Shown piece after piece: positions 48,113 to 61,240 of a DNA stretch of 64,000 nucleotides (the first letter of the stretch is position 1; every line of letters begins with the position of its first letter). Made by a program: the position numbers and the translations under genes. The stretch spans positions 804,501 to 868,500 of the forward strand of contig JABMCL010002100.1 of assembly GCA_018857735.1 (NCBI GenBank), in the 5' to 3' direction. The DNA comes from Alviniconcha marisindica. Its lineage: Eukaryota > Mollusca > Gastropoda > Provannidae. The notes beneath the pieces were generated by a model that saw nothing but the letters and a program-made list of their open reading frames with translations, did no database searches and had not been told where the DNA came from.

Positions 48113-48629
48113 GCTCCAAGTTGTTGTTTTTCTATCCCTTTCCTCCAAAAAAGTAGAGTCCCACCTTACCACCTAGTTTATCACTGCTTTGCATTTGTAA
48201 ACGATAAGCTAATTCCTTTGAATTGATTACAAACAAACAACACCGAAACATTTGTATTAATAAGTCAGTGCACTATGGCCATCAATTTTCTTTCTGTGAC
48301 TATGTTAGTCTTCTTTTCTTGTCTTTGTTGATTTTTTGTGTGGATTTTTTGGCTGTGTCTGTGATAAGCTGAAGAACAAAATGAGAGATGTCATTATTAA
48401 TGAACTTGATGCTAATAATCAACTGTTGCTGTACTGCTTCACTTTCATTGCCGTAGGAATCCATGTGTTTCTGTGTAAAACACTATGTGTTTGAGTTACG
48501 GAGCATATGTGTACATGCTTGGTTCCCACCCATAGCTGGTGGAATATGTCCTTGCTTTAACAGCCAGCGTGCACACAGGCTGGTGTCATCACACAGGTGT
48601 ATATGGACAGGGTTGGTGGGCGTGACAAA

Positions 48630-49400
48630 CAGGGACAGAAATCCCAGGATGTGGGATGAACAGAGAGGGGGGAGGGGGGGGGTAACAGGGACAGAAATTG
48701 CTTGGGGATGGGGGGGGGGGTAACAACAGACAAGGACAAAAACCACAGGATGGGGGGGTGTAACAGGAACAGAAATCACATGATGTGGGGGGTGTAACAG
48801 GAAAAGAAATCACATGATGATAGCTGGGGTGGGGATGGGGTGTGTAACAGGAAAAGAAATCACAGGATGTTGGGGGGGGGGGGGGGGGTAACAGGTACAG
48901 AAATCACAGGATGTTGGGTGGGGGAGTGGTGGGGGGGTAACAGGCAGGGACAGAAATCACAGGATGTGGGCTGGACAGGGTGGGGGCGGGTTGTAACAGG
49001 CAGGGACAAATCACAGGATGTGGGCTGGACAGGGAGGGGGTGGGGGGTGTAACAGACAGGGACAGAAATCACAGGATGTGGGCTGGACAGGGTGGGGGTG
49101 GGTTGTAACAGACAGGGACAGAAATCACAGGATGTGGGCTGGACAGGGTGGGGGTGGGGGGTGTAACAGACAGGGACAGAAATCACAGGATGTGGGCTGG
49201 ACAGGGTGGGGGTGGGGGGTGTAACAGACAGGGACAGAAATCACAGGATGTGGGCTGGACAGGGTGGGGGTGGGGGGTGTAACAGACTGGGACAGAAATC
49301 ACAGGATGTGGGCTGGACAGGGTGGGGGTGGGGGTGTAACAGACAGGGACAGAAATCACAGGATGTGGGCTGGACAGGGAGGGGGTGGGGGGTGTAACAG
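48630..49400 (+). repeat. G-rich minisatellite, about 58-bp unit
   Basis: About 13 units. The later ones are nearly identical: CACAGGATGTGGGCTGGACA, GGGTGGGGGTGGGG and TGTAACAGACAGGGACAGAA. The plus strand carries dense G runs. Confidence 0.95.
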
Positions 49401-50395
49401 ACACAGTTGCTAACAGTATGTCATTGCCAGCAAGACCACAGCGCCATCACCAGTGAGACCATTGCACCATTACCGATGAGGCCGCTGCACCATCATCTAA
49501 GACCACTGCACCGCCCTGATCAGCAATGGTCTTGTTTCGTCAGGCTGCCCAGGCTCAGTCCCCTGGCACCGCTATCTGTACTGTTTTTTACCTCTTTGTT
49601 TCTTGGGTCCATACCCCTTTGGAACACAATGGTCAAATTGATCTTATGCTACTGCTATTAGAGAAAGCAGAAAAACGTGACTTATTTTGCAGTTACATCG
49701 ATGGTGGTAGGACGGTGTTCATAGTGTCTGCCAACCTCTTTTTTTGTGTTTTGCCATGTGACTGTAAATACTTGCTGTCAGTAAAAGCATATTATTTAAA
49801 AGGAATCGTATGTGGCTTGAATGTACCTGCTGTTTTTAGTCAAAGGGTGCTTTGTGGCATGAACATTTCTTTCACATGGAGCACTGTTGGCACATTCTGT
49901 GAATGTGGAGGTATTTCACATGCTCTACAAATTGACACCTTGTTTATTCAGTCATTCAGATTGTAAAGTATATTATTCTCAGTTTTAAGCATTTCTTTAC
50001 ATCTCTGAAGTATGATAACTGTATGTTTTATCAATAGTTGTGATACACTTTCTGATAAAAGTCTTATCAATGATTAAGAAAATAAACACACACACACACA
50101 AACAAAAAACAACAGATGCTGGTTTGGTCTTCAGTGTGTGCCAGCCAATCAGTCTGTGTGCATCAGTGTCATTCAAAACTGTTCATAGATCATGCCAGTG
50201 TTTGGAATTGGAGTTTAGGGTAAACATTGACTGAGGCTGCGGAGGGGTTTGCTTTCATGGAAAGAAGCCGCATTACTCACGCAGTTCTCTTTTGGATCTC
50301 TGCTGCTTTGCACTGTAGTAGTCACTTGCCACTCTCAGTTAAGTTGCATTCAAGTCAGTTCTGTTTCATGTGTAGACTTCTTGCAGTCTTTCATT

Positions 50396-50505
50396 AAACA
50401 CACACACATACACACACACACACACATGCAGACTCTCTCACACATGCACACACACACACACGTACACACACACAAGCACGCTCACTCTCTCTCTCTCCCT
50501 TTCAA

Positions 50506-50558
<53 letters not shown>

Positions 50559-50596
50559 TTCTCTCTCTCTCATGCACACACACTCACACATGGATA
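50396..50596. repeat. Mixed (CA)n and (CT)n simple repeats
   Basis: Alternating CA and CT blocks with TG and GC interruptions. Confidence 0.92.
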
Positions 50597-52819
50597 TGTA
50601 TACATCACAACCACCCGCCTCCTTGGTTTTGATCATTTGATTTGAACTAAGATGCGGGACGAAGTTTGCCTTTTGCCTATCGTCATGATGTCATTGCATC
50701 TGAGGGTCCTATTTAATGTTGACTGGATGTTAATCGCAGTTGCTGTTTTTCTTGTAAATACTGTACAGGTATGTGTATATTACATATACATTTTCTGTAG
50801 TGTGCATTGCCTGTGGATGTTTTGTTGTATGCAATGTGACTGTTTTGTGAAAACTTAGGATGAGATTTATGTGTTTTTCTTCCTTGCCACCTTTTCCGTT
50901 TCTTCTTTATATGTATTTATTTGATTCCACTGGAACTCTCCCTTGTTGTGATTTCAAAGATTATCTGGTGTGTGTGTTGTGTAGTCTTTAGTGTTGTGAA
51001 TTATTGCATAAACTGTTAGGCAGCAGGTTTGGTTTGTTCACTTGTTGGTGGTTGTATTGTTTTGTTGAAAGGGGGGTGGGGGGCCAGTCTGGATATTATA
51101 CGTTACGTTTGCGTTGCAGGTTTGAATTTGTTCAGGTATAAAGTGCAGGTATGGGTTTGTCACTTTGAACATCATCACAGACATGGCTTATCTCACAGGC
51201 TGTCTTTTTGGTGTAAAACAAAAATATTGGACAAAACTTTATTTCATATCTGTCAGACAGAAACCTGACACAGTCATGGAACAACCAACCAGGGAGCAGG
51301 TGTTCTCAGTGCTGTTGACTGCTTGTCTTGGTTGATGTTTGGGGTCTTCTTTTTTTTTCTTCTGTTGTTCCTAATCCCCCCCCCCCCCAGTTTCCTCCCT
51401 TGTTTATTGGTTTTCTTCTGTAATGGAGCAAAACTTCTTATTCACAACCATTCCCTTCTGTATTGATCACCATTTCATGTTTTACTCAGAGAGGAAAATT
51501 GCGCATTATTTCGAAATATTGCACAGCAAGTCCATTTTGTGGTGTTCAAAACAACATAATCTGTTCAAAGGACAATAATAATTTGCTCATTGCTAATCAG
51601 TGAAAGCTCAGTACAGAATGTTCTCCCTTTAGTGTGGAGATCACCCACCCCCCTTTTTTTATTTAATTCATTTGAGATTTTGTTGTTGTTGCATATCTTA
51701 AACTTAAAAATCAGAGATCTTGAAGTTTTGTCAAGCTCTTGTCTTCTTTTTATTTGTATTTTTTTAACCCCTGAAATATTTACCGCCAGAAATTGCTTTA
51801 ACCTTTGTCCCATTATTGGCTGTGGTTGTATATTTTTCTTGTTGTGCATGTGTAGAACAATTGTAGACAGTGTAAAGACCACCTCCCATCCTGCTGCTTA
51901 CCCCTCTCCACTGGCCCACACCCAGCAAATAGTTTTGCCATTCCTAAAGTTTAGAGACTTGAACAGATGTCTTGTGTCACATAGGGTGGAACCTGTATTA
52001 GGTGGAGCAGTTTACAAGCTATGTTAAGCTATGGAAGTACCTACAGAACTGCTGAACAATGGGCAGTAGAAAAATTGGTCAAATGTATTGCTGCAGCTTA
52101 CTTTTACACTCTTAAATCACAATGACCCTTACTCCATTTCACTCCATGTGTATCGAGCATCTGTAAAAAAAATTAAAAAATTATACCCCTTTTTCTGTAG
52201 GCTATTTCAGGCTTTACATCACTTCAATCATGGCAGGCTCGAGATTATATCTTGATCATGACGTTTTCATGTCAGGTATACACTTTGACATGTATTCTTC
52301 TTTCACATGTATTTGCTCGTTTTTGTATGCATCCATCTAAGCTAAGCAACAAGCTTGCCAGTGTGTAAAAGAAGATGTATTACTGTAATGTACATAGTCT
52401 GTGTGCCATGCTGGCATTTGTGGCTGTCACACACATTGCGTGAGTAAATAGTCTGTTAACCTGATCCGTTCCTTAACGCTTGTGAAAAATGAGCTTTTCT
52501 GCACAAACTGTCTGGTTAATAGTATCTTGTGCAAAATCCGCAGAATCATGCTTTTTTTCTATTTCTTTTAATCTTGTGTTGCCAGGGATGTAAAATGATC
52601 ATTTCATATAATTTATTTATTTAACATTATTGTGGTTTTTCATACATGCACCTTAGCTGATGCCAAAACCTCACGACTGCATTCTGAGTGCGGCCCCAGC
52701 TGTCTTGTGGGCCCAGTGCCACAGGTCACAGCCACTGACTTAACCTGCCTCTGCTTCTTGTGTCTGCTCACTTTCAAAGACTTGTACAGAAGATTTATTT
52801 TATAATGTCTTTACATGCA

Positions 52820-52865
52820 AGTAAATGATATGCAATTTTGTGTGTGCGTGTTTGTGCTGAGAATC
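52820..52865 (+). terminator. Possible distal HECW poly(A) region
   Basis: An AGTAAA variant signal is followed by a GT-rich stretch (TTTTGTGTGTGCGTGTTTGT), directly before the compositional bias flips strand. Inference only. Confidence 0.3.
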
Positions 52866-52955
52866 TGTTAAAAAAAAACCTCAGTTAATACACACAGACA
52901 ACATAAACACACACGCAAGCGCACATGCAAAAAACAGAGAAGACATTTTGACAGC

Positions 52956-52961
52956 TTTAAT
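52956..52961 (-). terminator. Candidate POU6 distal poly(A) signal
   Basis: Minus-strand ATTAAA followed by a GT-rich stretch at 52930-52880, at the exact place where the strand bias changes. Confidence 0.35.
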
Positions 52962-55257
52962 ATTGCACTTGCCTCATCACTCAGGTCTTAAAGTAAAACA
53001 GACACTTGCTCGGATGGAGCGAAACAACATAATATCAGCATGGGTCTACACACTGGAAGGGGGGCGGGGGGAGGTGACAATCAAAGTGTCAAGCAATGAA
53101 CATCTTCAACAGTTGGTGGCAGTGTGGTCTAAAGTCTCATCCTCCACAACAAGCTCTATCTACGTCAAGGTCATGGTGACACGGTAACACTTGACTGTTT
53201 GGCGACTGTTCAAAATTTGACTGGGGAGAGAGAGAAAAAAAAAGGGGGTGGTTGGTAGAAGCAACTACCCCCTTGCGATTCTGAACTGCAGCAAGCCGGT
53301 AACACAACCAGGAAAGGTTGTGTGGACTCGTTCATGCACATATCAATGCACCTCCCTTCTACACCACACAGATTCACGATTTTCAACTTCAGTGCACTGT
53401 GTGATCAAGTAGATGCCGCAGTCAACTGAGAACAATGGCAACGTTTTGGAGAGCTGCAAGTGAGAGGGTTGGATGAGAAGACTTTACCCACAGTGCCTAA
53501 CACGTCACAACAAGGAGCATCACGGAGAGTCAGCAGAAAAGTGGTCAGCACACTGAACGAACATTGAACAGACGCCAGCCCTGCCCTGTCTGCACATCCT
53601 GGCACAGGTGAAGAAGGGACACCTATTCTGGTCATTTCATCATCCTACATGTCGCCCGCCTTGCTTGCTTATAAGCGAGATTGCAAACTGTGGCCAAGAG
53701 CATTAAACACAAGTGACAGAATGGACTTAACCAGCACCTACTGCCTGTGCATGGTAGCTTGTAGCGGGGAGAGGAAGGCATGCTCAATGTCATGAGATTC
53801 TTTGCATGGATGGAGAGAAATCCTGATCAAGACGGTCGATGTGATCCAAACTCTTGCCATGACCAGGACAGTTCAAGGAGGTCAAGACAGTCAACAAGGT
53901 TGGGTGATTTTTGCTTTGTTTTTTTGGTAGAATAACGAAGCAAGGTATATTACAGGTTGAAACTGTGACCCCAGAACCATTTCCACTGGCCCTGCTAAGT
54001 TGAACGCAATTTCTTCCCTGTGTTATGTTATGCTTTCTGTACAAGTCTGCATGTGTCAGACTGGATTGGTTTCCTCCCTTTAAGATTCCTCTCTCAACAC
54101 TGTACAGATGTAAGAAACACATAATATATGTGCACAATGACAAAACAGAACAAAAACAACATGCACAGGCTTTGTTATAGGTTATCAATACAAAGAATAT
54201 TCAGTACATGTAGATTAATCACATGCACAAGAAACCCCTCAACATATGCTCTGATTCACTTTTACTTTGTTTACCTCCCATAATAAAAATAATACAAACA
54301 AAAAAAGCAAATGCTTCAAAGGTCCACATTCAAACCTGAAACTATCACATCTGAAAAAAAGTACTATGGAGAAAAAGAAAAAGAAAAAATTCTTTGACTT
54401 ATTGATAGCAGGTCAGGAAATGGGAAATGCAAAGTTTGTGAGTAAAATTTGTTCCCCAATTTTTAAATATTAAAAGGTGGTGAACATGAGCAGTGTACTT
54501 GTGTCTGTATTCAGCAACATTTCATGTTGTTGGTGTTGAGAAAACAAAACTTGTGGTTTTTTGTGTTTCCATTGTTCTGACCTCTCCACTGGGAGAAGGT
54601 CACCAAAAATGTGATAGGTATAACTCAATACCAAATTAGCACCATGTCAAACCTGAAAGTTCTTTCTTATGTACAACAAAAAGAAAATATACTAAAAAAT
54701 AAATTAAAAAAAAAGGATCCTTTTTCTTTTCTTTCCTTCTTCTACATTCCAAACTTTAATTATGGCCAAAGTCTGATCATTACAAAGAAAGCACACATTT
54801 TCACTTCTTTTTCTATTTCCCTAATTCACACCAATCTCTTCCTCAATGAAAACTTTTTGTGTGGGATGTTTGGCGGGAATCATCAGAACATCTATAATTT
54901 GCTGGCAATCCATGCTCAGTAAACAGCAACAAAATATTCCAGCCATACACATGCCAAGACCAACAGAAAGGATTGGGATTACCTGGCTTGTGTAATCTCA
55001 CCACTGACCAACTACAGAAGAAGAGAAGGAATGATAACTACCTAAGTGAACAATCTTTCTTTTTCTTTTCTTTCTTTTTTGCTGGACCCTGTGTTCTACC
55101 CAGCATAAAATATCTGAGCAAGAGACCTCACAAAATAAACATTAAAATCAAAACCTTGTGTGGATATCACACACAAAATGTCTGAGATTCACTTTGATTT
55201 TCTTTTAACAGATCCTTAAAAAAAAAAATATATATATATATAAATAAAAATACTTAA

Positions 55258-55292
55258 ACATAAAAATATTGTCACACACACACACACACACC
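55258..55292. repeat. Short AT-rich run and (CA)n
   Basis: A TA/AAATA-rich stretch at 55218-55255 followed by about nine CA units. Confidence 0.8.
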
Positions 55293-56110
55293 AAAGAAAA
55301 AACAAGCTGAATAGCACATGACTGGTGCAAAGTTACACAAGCCTACGAAGGGTACAAAACTGCAGGTTTTTGTGCACAACCCAGACATCAACTGCAGAAG
55401 CAAGGAGAAATCAGGACACTGTATAAGATGGTGGAACAGATGAGGGGAGAGTGGGTAAGCTGCCTCACTGAATGACTTTCAAGTAAATGGTTGGCGTAGT
55501 TTAAATGCTGATAATAAATTACATGCACACATGTACATTAAAACAATTATTCTATTTTTGATCAAAGTAAAAAATTAATCATTGAAAACACTTTCAAAAC
55601 TCAAAAATGTAGCAATGATGGCTACAAACTCACATTCACAACCTCCATTCTAAACGTTTCAGTGCATATGTGTACATGTGTGCATGTGCAGGCATGCACA
55701 AACACACACAAACACACACACACACACACAAGCTGCTACAGTCAAACAAGTCCTTTTGTGACATTATTTCACAACCTATGGTACATAAAAGCAACAAACA
55801 TAAATGGGACATTGTGGCAGTTTAGCAAATATTGTACAATGTAAAAATAATAAAGAACCAAACTATGTACAACTACAAAATATTCAACAAAATATTGGTA
55901 AATACACAAAACGAGAAGTTTTCAATTCATGCAATACAAGGAACAACACTGAGAAAACAGAACTTTTGTTTTATGCCACATGCCTGCACAACATCAAATA
56001 TGGAACTGACAGGACGCTGTAAGCAGTGTTTGCTCCTGCAAGAAAACCAGGGAGCAGCCACTTCACATCTCATTTCCTGACAAGACTTCATTTTAGAGCA
56101 GAAAATCCCG

Positions 56111-56335
56111 CCAAATGTGTGCCACCCTTCTAACCCCCACCTTTCCCCGCAAAACTCAACATGCCTGATTCCGTGACAAAATCTGGCCAAATGTGTGCCA
56201 CCCTTCTAACCTCCACCTTTCCCCTCAAAACTCAACATGCCTGATTCCGTGACAAAATCTGGCCAAATGTGTGCCACCCTTCTAACCTCCACCTTTCCCC
56301 TCAAAACTCAACATGCCTGATTCCAAGACAACCCT
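56111..56335 (-). repeat. Minisatellite, 76-bp unit, three copies
   Basis: Units begin CCAAATGTGTGCCACCCTTC on the plus strand and end near CATGCCTGATTCC. Exact 76-bp period for the first two. Confidence 0.94.
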
Positions 56336-56344
56336 GATAAGAGT

Positions 56345-56550
56345 GAAGACACCCCCATCACCATGAGAGACCACTCCTCTTTTAAGACAACTTTTTCTGA
56401 ACCCCTTCTTTTTATATTCCCATGCAAATGAAGGCTCGCCCTTTTTTCAAGACCACTTTTTATGCAGTCCCCTCTCCCTTCATATTTTCACGTGAAGGAA
56501 CCCGTGATCTAGGACCACCCTTTTTTAAGGACCACTTTCCCTCCTGTCTT
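56345..56550 (-). repeat. Dispersed element related to the 72-bp array unit
   Basis: The reverse complement contains TTCATTTGCATGGGAA, GGGGTTCAGAAAAAG and TCTTAAAAGAGG in the same order as the unit at 38256-39300. Related GAGACC/AAGACCAC text recurs at 62660-62720. Confidence 0.8.
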
Positions 56551-57129
56551 TTCAAGACCACGTTTGTTTCATAGTTTGGACAGTGTACAAAGAGGAGTTT
56601 GACTGTACCTTTTTTTCTCTCACCCCTACCCTTCCATCCTACACATATAAACAGTACATCACATTGCTGAAGGCTTCACACTGTATGTAGTAAATACCTT
56701 TCAGCCATGCCAGCAGTTCTACAATTGTAGTGACTAGAAATGTTCATCACTGAAGAAAACGCCCAAACTATAGACTGACCAACATTTTTCCACATGCATA
56801 TTTCACTTGACTCCAACCAAGTAAGTTGAAATGTTATTTAAAAGTCCATTCAAACTCCTTGTACCCAACAGCTGACCTTGCTACAAGAAATGAAAGGCTT
56901 CGACACTCATACAATTTGCAAAATGGTCTCTTGCACGTAGTAGTCACTGTGCAAAATGGTCTCCGATACATGTGCAAAGTTCAGTACATCATACTAGTAG
57001 CAAAGCTTATCAAAATGAAAATGACCAGCTTGTAAAGTTTATTCAAATTAGTGAGGGGCAGAAACATTTTCAAGGACATCAAAATATGAACTTCAACAGA
57101 AGTGATACTGCCCACTATGATATGGTTTC

Positions 57130-57190
57130 TGTCTCCTTCATTACCCCCCCCCCCCCCCCCCATACATGTGTGTGTGTGTGTGTGTGTGCG
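57130..57190. repeat. Poly-C run followed by (GT)n
   Basis: About 16 C, a short spacer, then GT units. Confidence 0.9.
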
Positions 57191-57464
57191 CGTGCAGATG
57201 TGGTGTGTAAGGAATACAACATCATGATTAGATTTGATTTCTGAGGCTTTATGCATACATTTGTGCTAATCATGTAAAGCGGTGTGCTCATCATGTGTTG
57301 GGAAAATATGATGCTATAAAAATTACTATTATTATTGTACATGCTGAAAAAAACTTCTAACAAGCATGCTTTGTGCATATGAAGGTGTGCGTGTGTGTTT
57401 GTGTATGGCTGAGTATGCACGTGTATGTGCATGCATCCATGTTTGACTGGGAATGCAAGCACAA

Positions 57465-58097
57465 CAGGGCCCATATGTATGAGAAGCAAATAGCCCCCTT
57501 CATTGTGTTTCATCTTCTTAATGGTGATGACACTGAAGAAATTGGCATGTGTGGAGTGCAGATGGGGCTATTTGGCTGGCCTAGATGCATTTCAATTTAT
57601 AGACTCATTTGTCCAAGTTTAGACAGTCTAAACGCCAAACAAAAATGGCAGCTCTGAGGCTGTTGTTACTGACAGAGGCTACTGCTGAGAAGAAAATGAA
57701 CACTTGTATCAGACTAATGCCATCCCATGTACCACAAAGTATTTAAGAAAATTTGCAATCAAGCATTGAGACACAGCATAATCAAAACAGATGGCAAGGA
57801 GGAGCCAGAAAAATCTTGAATGGGAAGGGTTACTGATGTCTGAACTTTGAACTTAAAACTGACAAGGCTGGTGTCAAGAGGCGTCCAATCGGTTTTGAGT
57901 TTTTCACATCATGCACGTTGCATTTTTTGTCAAACAAAGGATGTTACTGATAAAAAAATATATACACAAATAGCTGTTTGGGAGGCTACCAGTGAATCAT
58001 GCATGTGGAAGGCAAGCCAGATTTGTGGACTCTTTAGCAAACTGGGATTAGGGGCTATCCGCCTTTTCCTTATTTGCTCATCATACATACAGGCCAA
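57465..58097. mobile_element. Inverted-repeat (MITE-like) element, long copy
   Basis: The left end GGGCCCATATGTATGAGAAG and the reverse complement of the right end, TGGCCTGTATGTATGATGAG, match. Inner sequence near both ends matches 60131-60377. The middle has about 350 extra bases, perhaps an insertion. No transposase reading frame. Confidence 0.65.
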
Positions 58098-59269
58098 GGT
58101 CATCTTGGGACTTTATTTTCTGTCAGCCAAAAATCCTAGGGGCAAAAAGGACATCCCCATAGCTGATGATGATAAGATTCTGAAGAGGAATGACACTGTG
58201 ATTTTGATTTTGAAGACCTCAACTGTTTTCTGCACACACTACAAATCAAACCAAAATGCACTTTTCAAAATCTTAACATTCGTAACTTTCGACACATTAA
58301 AAGGAGAAGGTAAAACAGTGTCCAAAACATTGCAAAGTATGTCAACCAAACACACAAGTGGCAACTATAAAATTATTTTAAAAAATTAACTTTTTACAGC
58401 CAAAATTAAAAACAACTATACAAAAACGTAAGTCATATTTTGCATACGAACAACATAAAAATTTATGTGTGACTCCATTGCAACCAAGGTAAGTTATGAA
58501 TTAAAACAAAAAAAGGGTCACATAAGAAAAGATCACCTATCATTTTGGCAGCCTTTCTTCACACCCGGACAAGCACAACAAGTTCCAACGATATGTTTCA
58601 CAAAAAGTAAGAGAAATGAATGTTTCAGATCCTTCACTGTAACTACACACTGTCCAAAGATAGACAACAGTACAAACTGAATCAACCATACAAGAGGGGA
58701 GAGCTGATGCTTCATAACAACCAAGAACCTTCAATCTTCTGATGATGCAAGCAAAATGAAAATGGTTGTGGCTCCTTAGCATCAAATGACTTGTCTTTGG
58801 AGGTCATTCACCTGACAAAACCAGAACATCCAAACATGCACGCAGGCAAGCACACATATGCAAGTGCACACATACAGAAACATGTACACACACTCTCCCT
58901 CCAATGAGCAACGTAAAACATTTTTTGTTGTCCTCACTAAAAATGCAGATCACGTATCAATTATGCCCTTGTGTATTGTTGGACCCAAAAACACCAGGGG
59001 GAGGTGGATGGGGTGGGGTGGTGGGGGGTGGAGATAACACCCATATTAAACAAAAAGACCAACAAAAATATTTTAAAAACACATCCATTTGCGTTCATTT
59101 TGTCGAAACAGGCTGCACAGTGGTAAAGAGGTGTAACTATCAAATTTGGAGTGACTGCTTCAGTGTGTGGCTGTTTTGCCCCCTCCACCCCCTTCTTTCT
59201 CCAGCTGTATGAAATTCTTCCCAGCTGTGGGAAAAATAAATAAATCATTCACTGGCAAAATCATCTGAC

Positions 59270-59510
59270 TGAATCATGTTCCTCAGCTGTACTAGTACCA
59301 CCACCCTGAGACCGCCTCCAGGGTTCACTGAATCATGTTCCTCAGCTGTACTAGTACCACCACCCTGAGACCAAGCCTCCAGGGTTCACTGAATCATGTT
59401 CCTCAGCTGTACTAGTACCACCACCCTGAGACCGCCTCCAGAGTTCACTGAATCATGTTCCTCAGCTGTACTAGTACCACCACCCTGAGACCACTTCCAG
59501 GGTTCACTGA
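59270..59510 (-). repeat. Minisatellite, 59-60-bp unit, four copies
   Basis: Nearly identical units with TGAATCATGTTCCTCAGCTG and ACTAGTACCACCACCCTGAG. Confidence 0.95.
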
Positions 59511-59771
59511 GCACAAAACTGCAGTAGCTATAATGTTCACTGCCAACCAGTAGCTTAAAGAGGGGAAGGGGGAAAGAACAAACCGACTGGCTACCTCCAC
59601 ACTCCATTAGGACATTACAGTCACCACCACTTAAGCGCAATCCAAGTAAGAGCCATTTCTGCCAAAGACCAGCTTTTTAAGAAGAATTTTTTTTCTGATT
59701 CAAAAGTGGTTCAAATACTGAAAATAATATATGTGCGTGTGTATGTATATGTGAGTATGTGAGTGTTCATA

Positions 59772-59774
<3 letters not shown>

Positions 59775-59822
<48 letters not shown>
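59775..59822. repeat. (GT)n(GA)n microsatellite
   Basis: About 17 GT units followed by GA units. Confidence 0.92.
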
Positions 59823-60130
59823 TCCAAAATGATCTAAACTAACTAAAACGTTCACAAACTAAGGAATACAGACCACTCATCCCATGTCAATGTTGACGCC
59901 TAGTTGTCCAAACAGCACTTCAAGTTTTCAGTCAGTGTTAAATCAGTCATTCTTGAGTGACCAATAAAGACTGATGCGTGCAGCAATGCCAGGGAAAAAG
60001 CTGGTCACAAACCAACTCTGAAGGAGAAGGACGAAGAACTGGACGCTGCTGATGCTTAGGAGACAGGGACAGCATAACTAAACGTGATCAACTCAACACA
60101 TAAACAACATTTCAATACAGAAACACAGTT

Positions 60131-60377
60131 CTGGGCCCACACGTGTGATGAGCAAACAGCCTGCTTAATCGCATTCGCCTCTTAAATGGTGACGACGATG
60201 AAAACATAAGCATGTGTGGAGTGCAAATGGGACTGTTTGGATTGCCTAAACACGTTTAAAGTTACAGCCTTGTTGCTCTACCTGGAACAAGAACCGGAGC
60301 TGTGGACTCTATTGCTAATCAGGATTAGAGGCTATCCGCCTTTAACTTTACGTGCTCTTCATAAATTATGGGCCCAG
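60131..60377. mobile_element. Inverted-repeat (MITE-like) element, short copy
   Basis: 247 bases bounded by CTGGGCCCA and TGGGCCCAG. The inverted match continues with gaps for about 30 bases. No transposase is encoded. Same family as 57465-58097. Confidence 0.75.
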
Positions 60378-61164
60378 GTACTCATTTGTGTTGGTCATGA
60401 CAGGCGTCTCCACACTATGAAAAGCTGGGCCAGTGATACGTGCAACGTCTCCTGAATGGAGGATGTGCATTTAGGCGGCAGCAACTGCAGTAACGCAATA
60501 ATAAAACAATATTACAGTAATAGCACAGGTGAAGCTCAACACCTTCACACAAGTATTGATGATAACGTTAGTTACTACACCACATTGTCTGTTACCTGTT
60601 CACATCATTCAGCACAGCTATGCATGATGTCACCCATTACAAAGGGACCTCAACACTAATGATGGTTCACCACCCCTAGCTATACACTGAAGTTCACCTG
60701 TCACAGTAATTCCAACAATGGAAGCAAATATTGTATCCAAACAACACATTCTTCATAGGTTATTACCCTGTCGCAAATTATCCGAAGCACAAATCACACT
60801 ATACAACTGTGCAAAAGCAATGACAAGGTTTGCACTAGGCGGATCATTGATGCTATTTCATTAGCTTCTCAAACTGCCCTAACAGTTCAGTGATTGTAAG
60901 TAATACTTGCTGTTCTCTCCGCAGACTAGATTTATGACAGGGCAAATGAAATGCATGACTTTGCATTGGCAAGATGTATATTGTATTTAAAAAAAAAGAA
61001 AGACATATTATGTACAGCAGTACACCAATGGTTAATGGTTACATTGCATTATCTCACCATGAACATGGCATGACATGACACGTGACATGATGACATTGTG
61101 GCACAATTACAGTGACCCCCTTTCTACTTTCTTGTAATAATTTAAAATTGTGCCTTTGTGGAGA

Positions 61165-61240
61165 GATGGAGAAAAAAGAAAAAGAAAAAAAACAAGCAAG
61201 AGGGAAAAAAAGGGAGAAAAAAAAGAAGGAAAAAAAAGAT
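61165..61240. repeat. Purine (A/G) tract
   Basis: About 75 bases almost entirely A and G on the plus strand. Confidence 0.85.

Larger units (their letters stand above)
43885..52840 (+). other. HECW 3' UTR and downstream, possibly about 9 kb
   Basis: No coding gene seen. A near poly(A) signal at 44682 would give an 0.8-kb 3' UTR. The T/G-rich bias of the plus strand continues without change to about 52.87 kb, which suggests a much longer transcript form. The interval holds six minisatellite or simple-repeat blocks listed separately. The sequence between them (46.2-47.2, 48.2-48.6, 49.4-50.4 and 50.7-52.8 kb) shows nothing recognisable. Confidence 0.45.

Noticed and set aside
47636..48226. 196-codon open frame downstream of HECW
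   Set aside because: It is the 63-bp array read in frame, and the opposite strand is equally open. No homology or gene context.
57500..60250. Conserved peptide NGDD...MCGVQMGLFG at two places, apparently with synonymous changes
   Set aside because: Both stretches lie inside related inverted-repeat elements. The similarity is that of a DNA repeat, and stops flank the frames.
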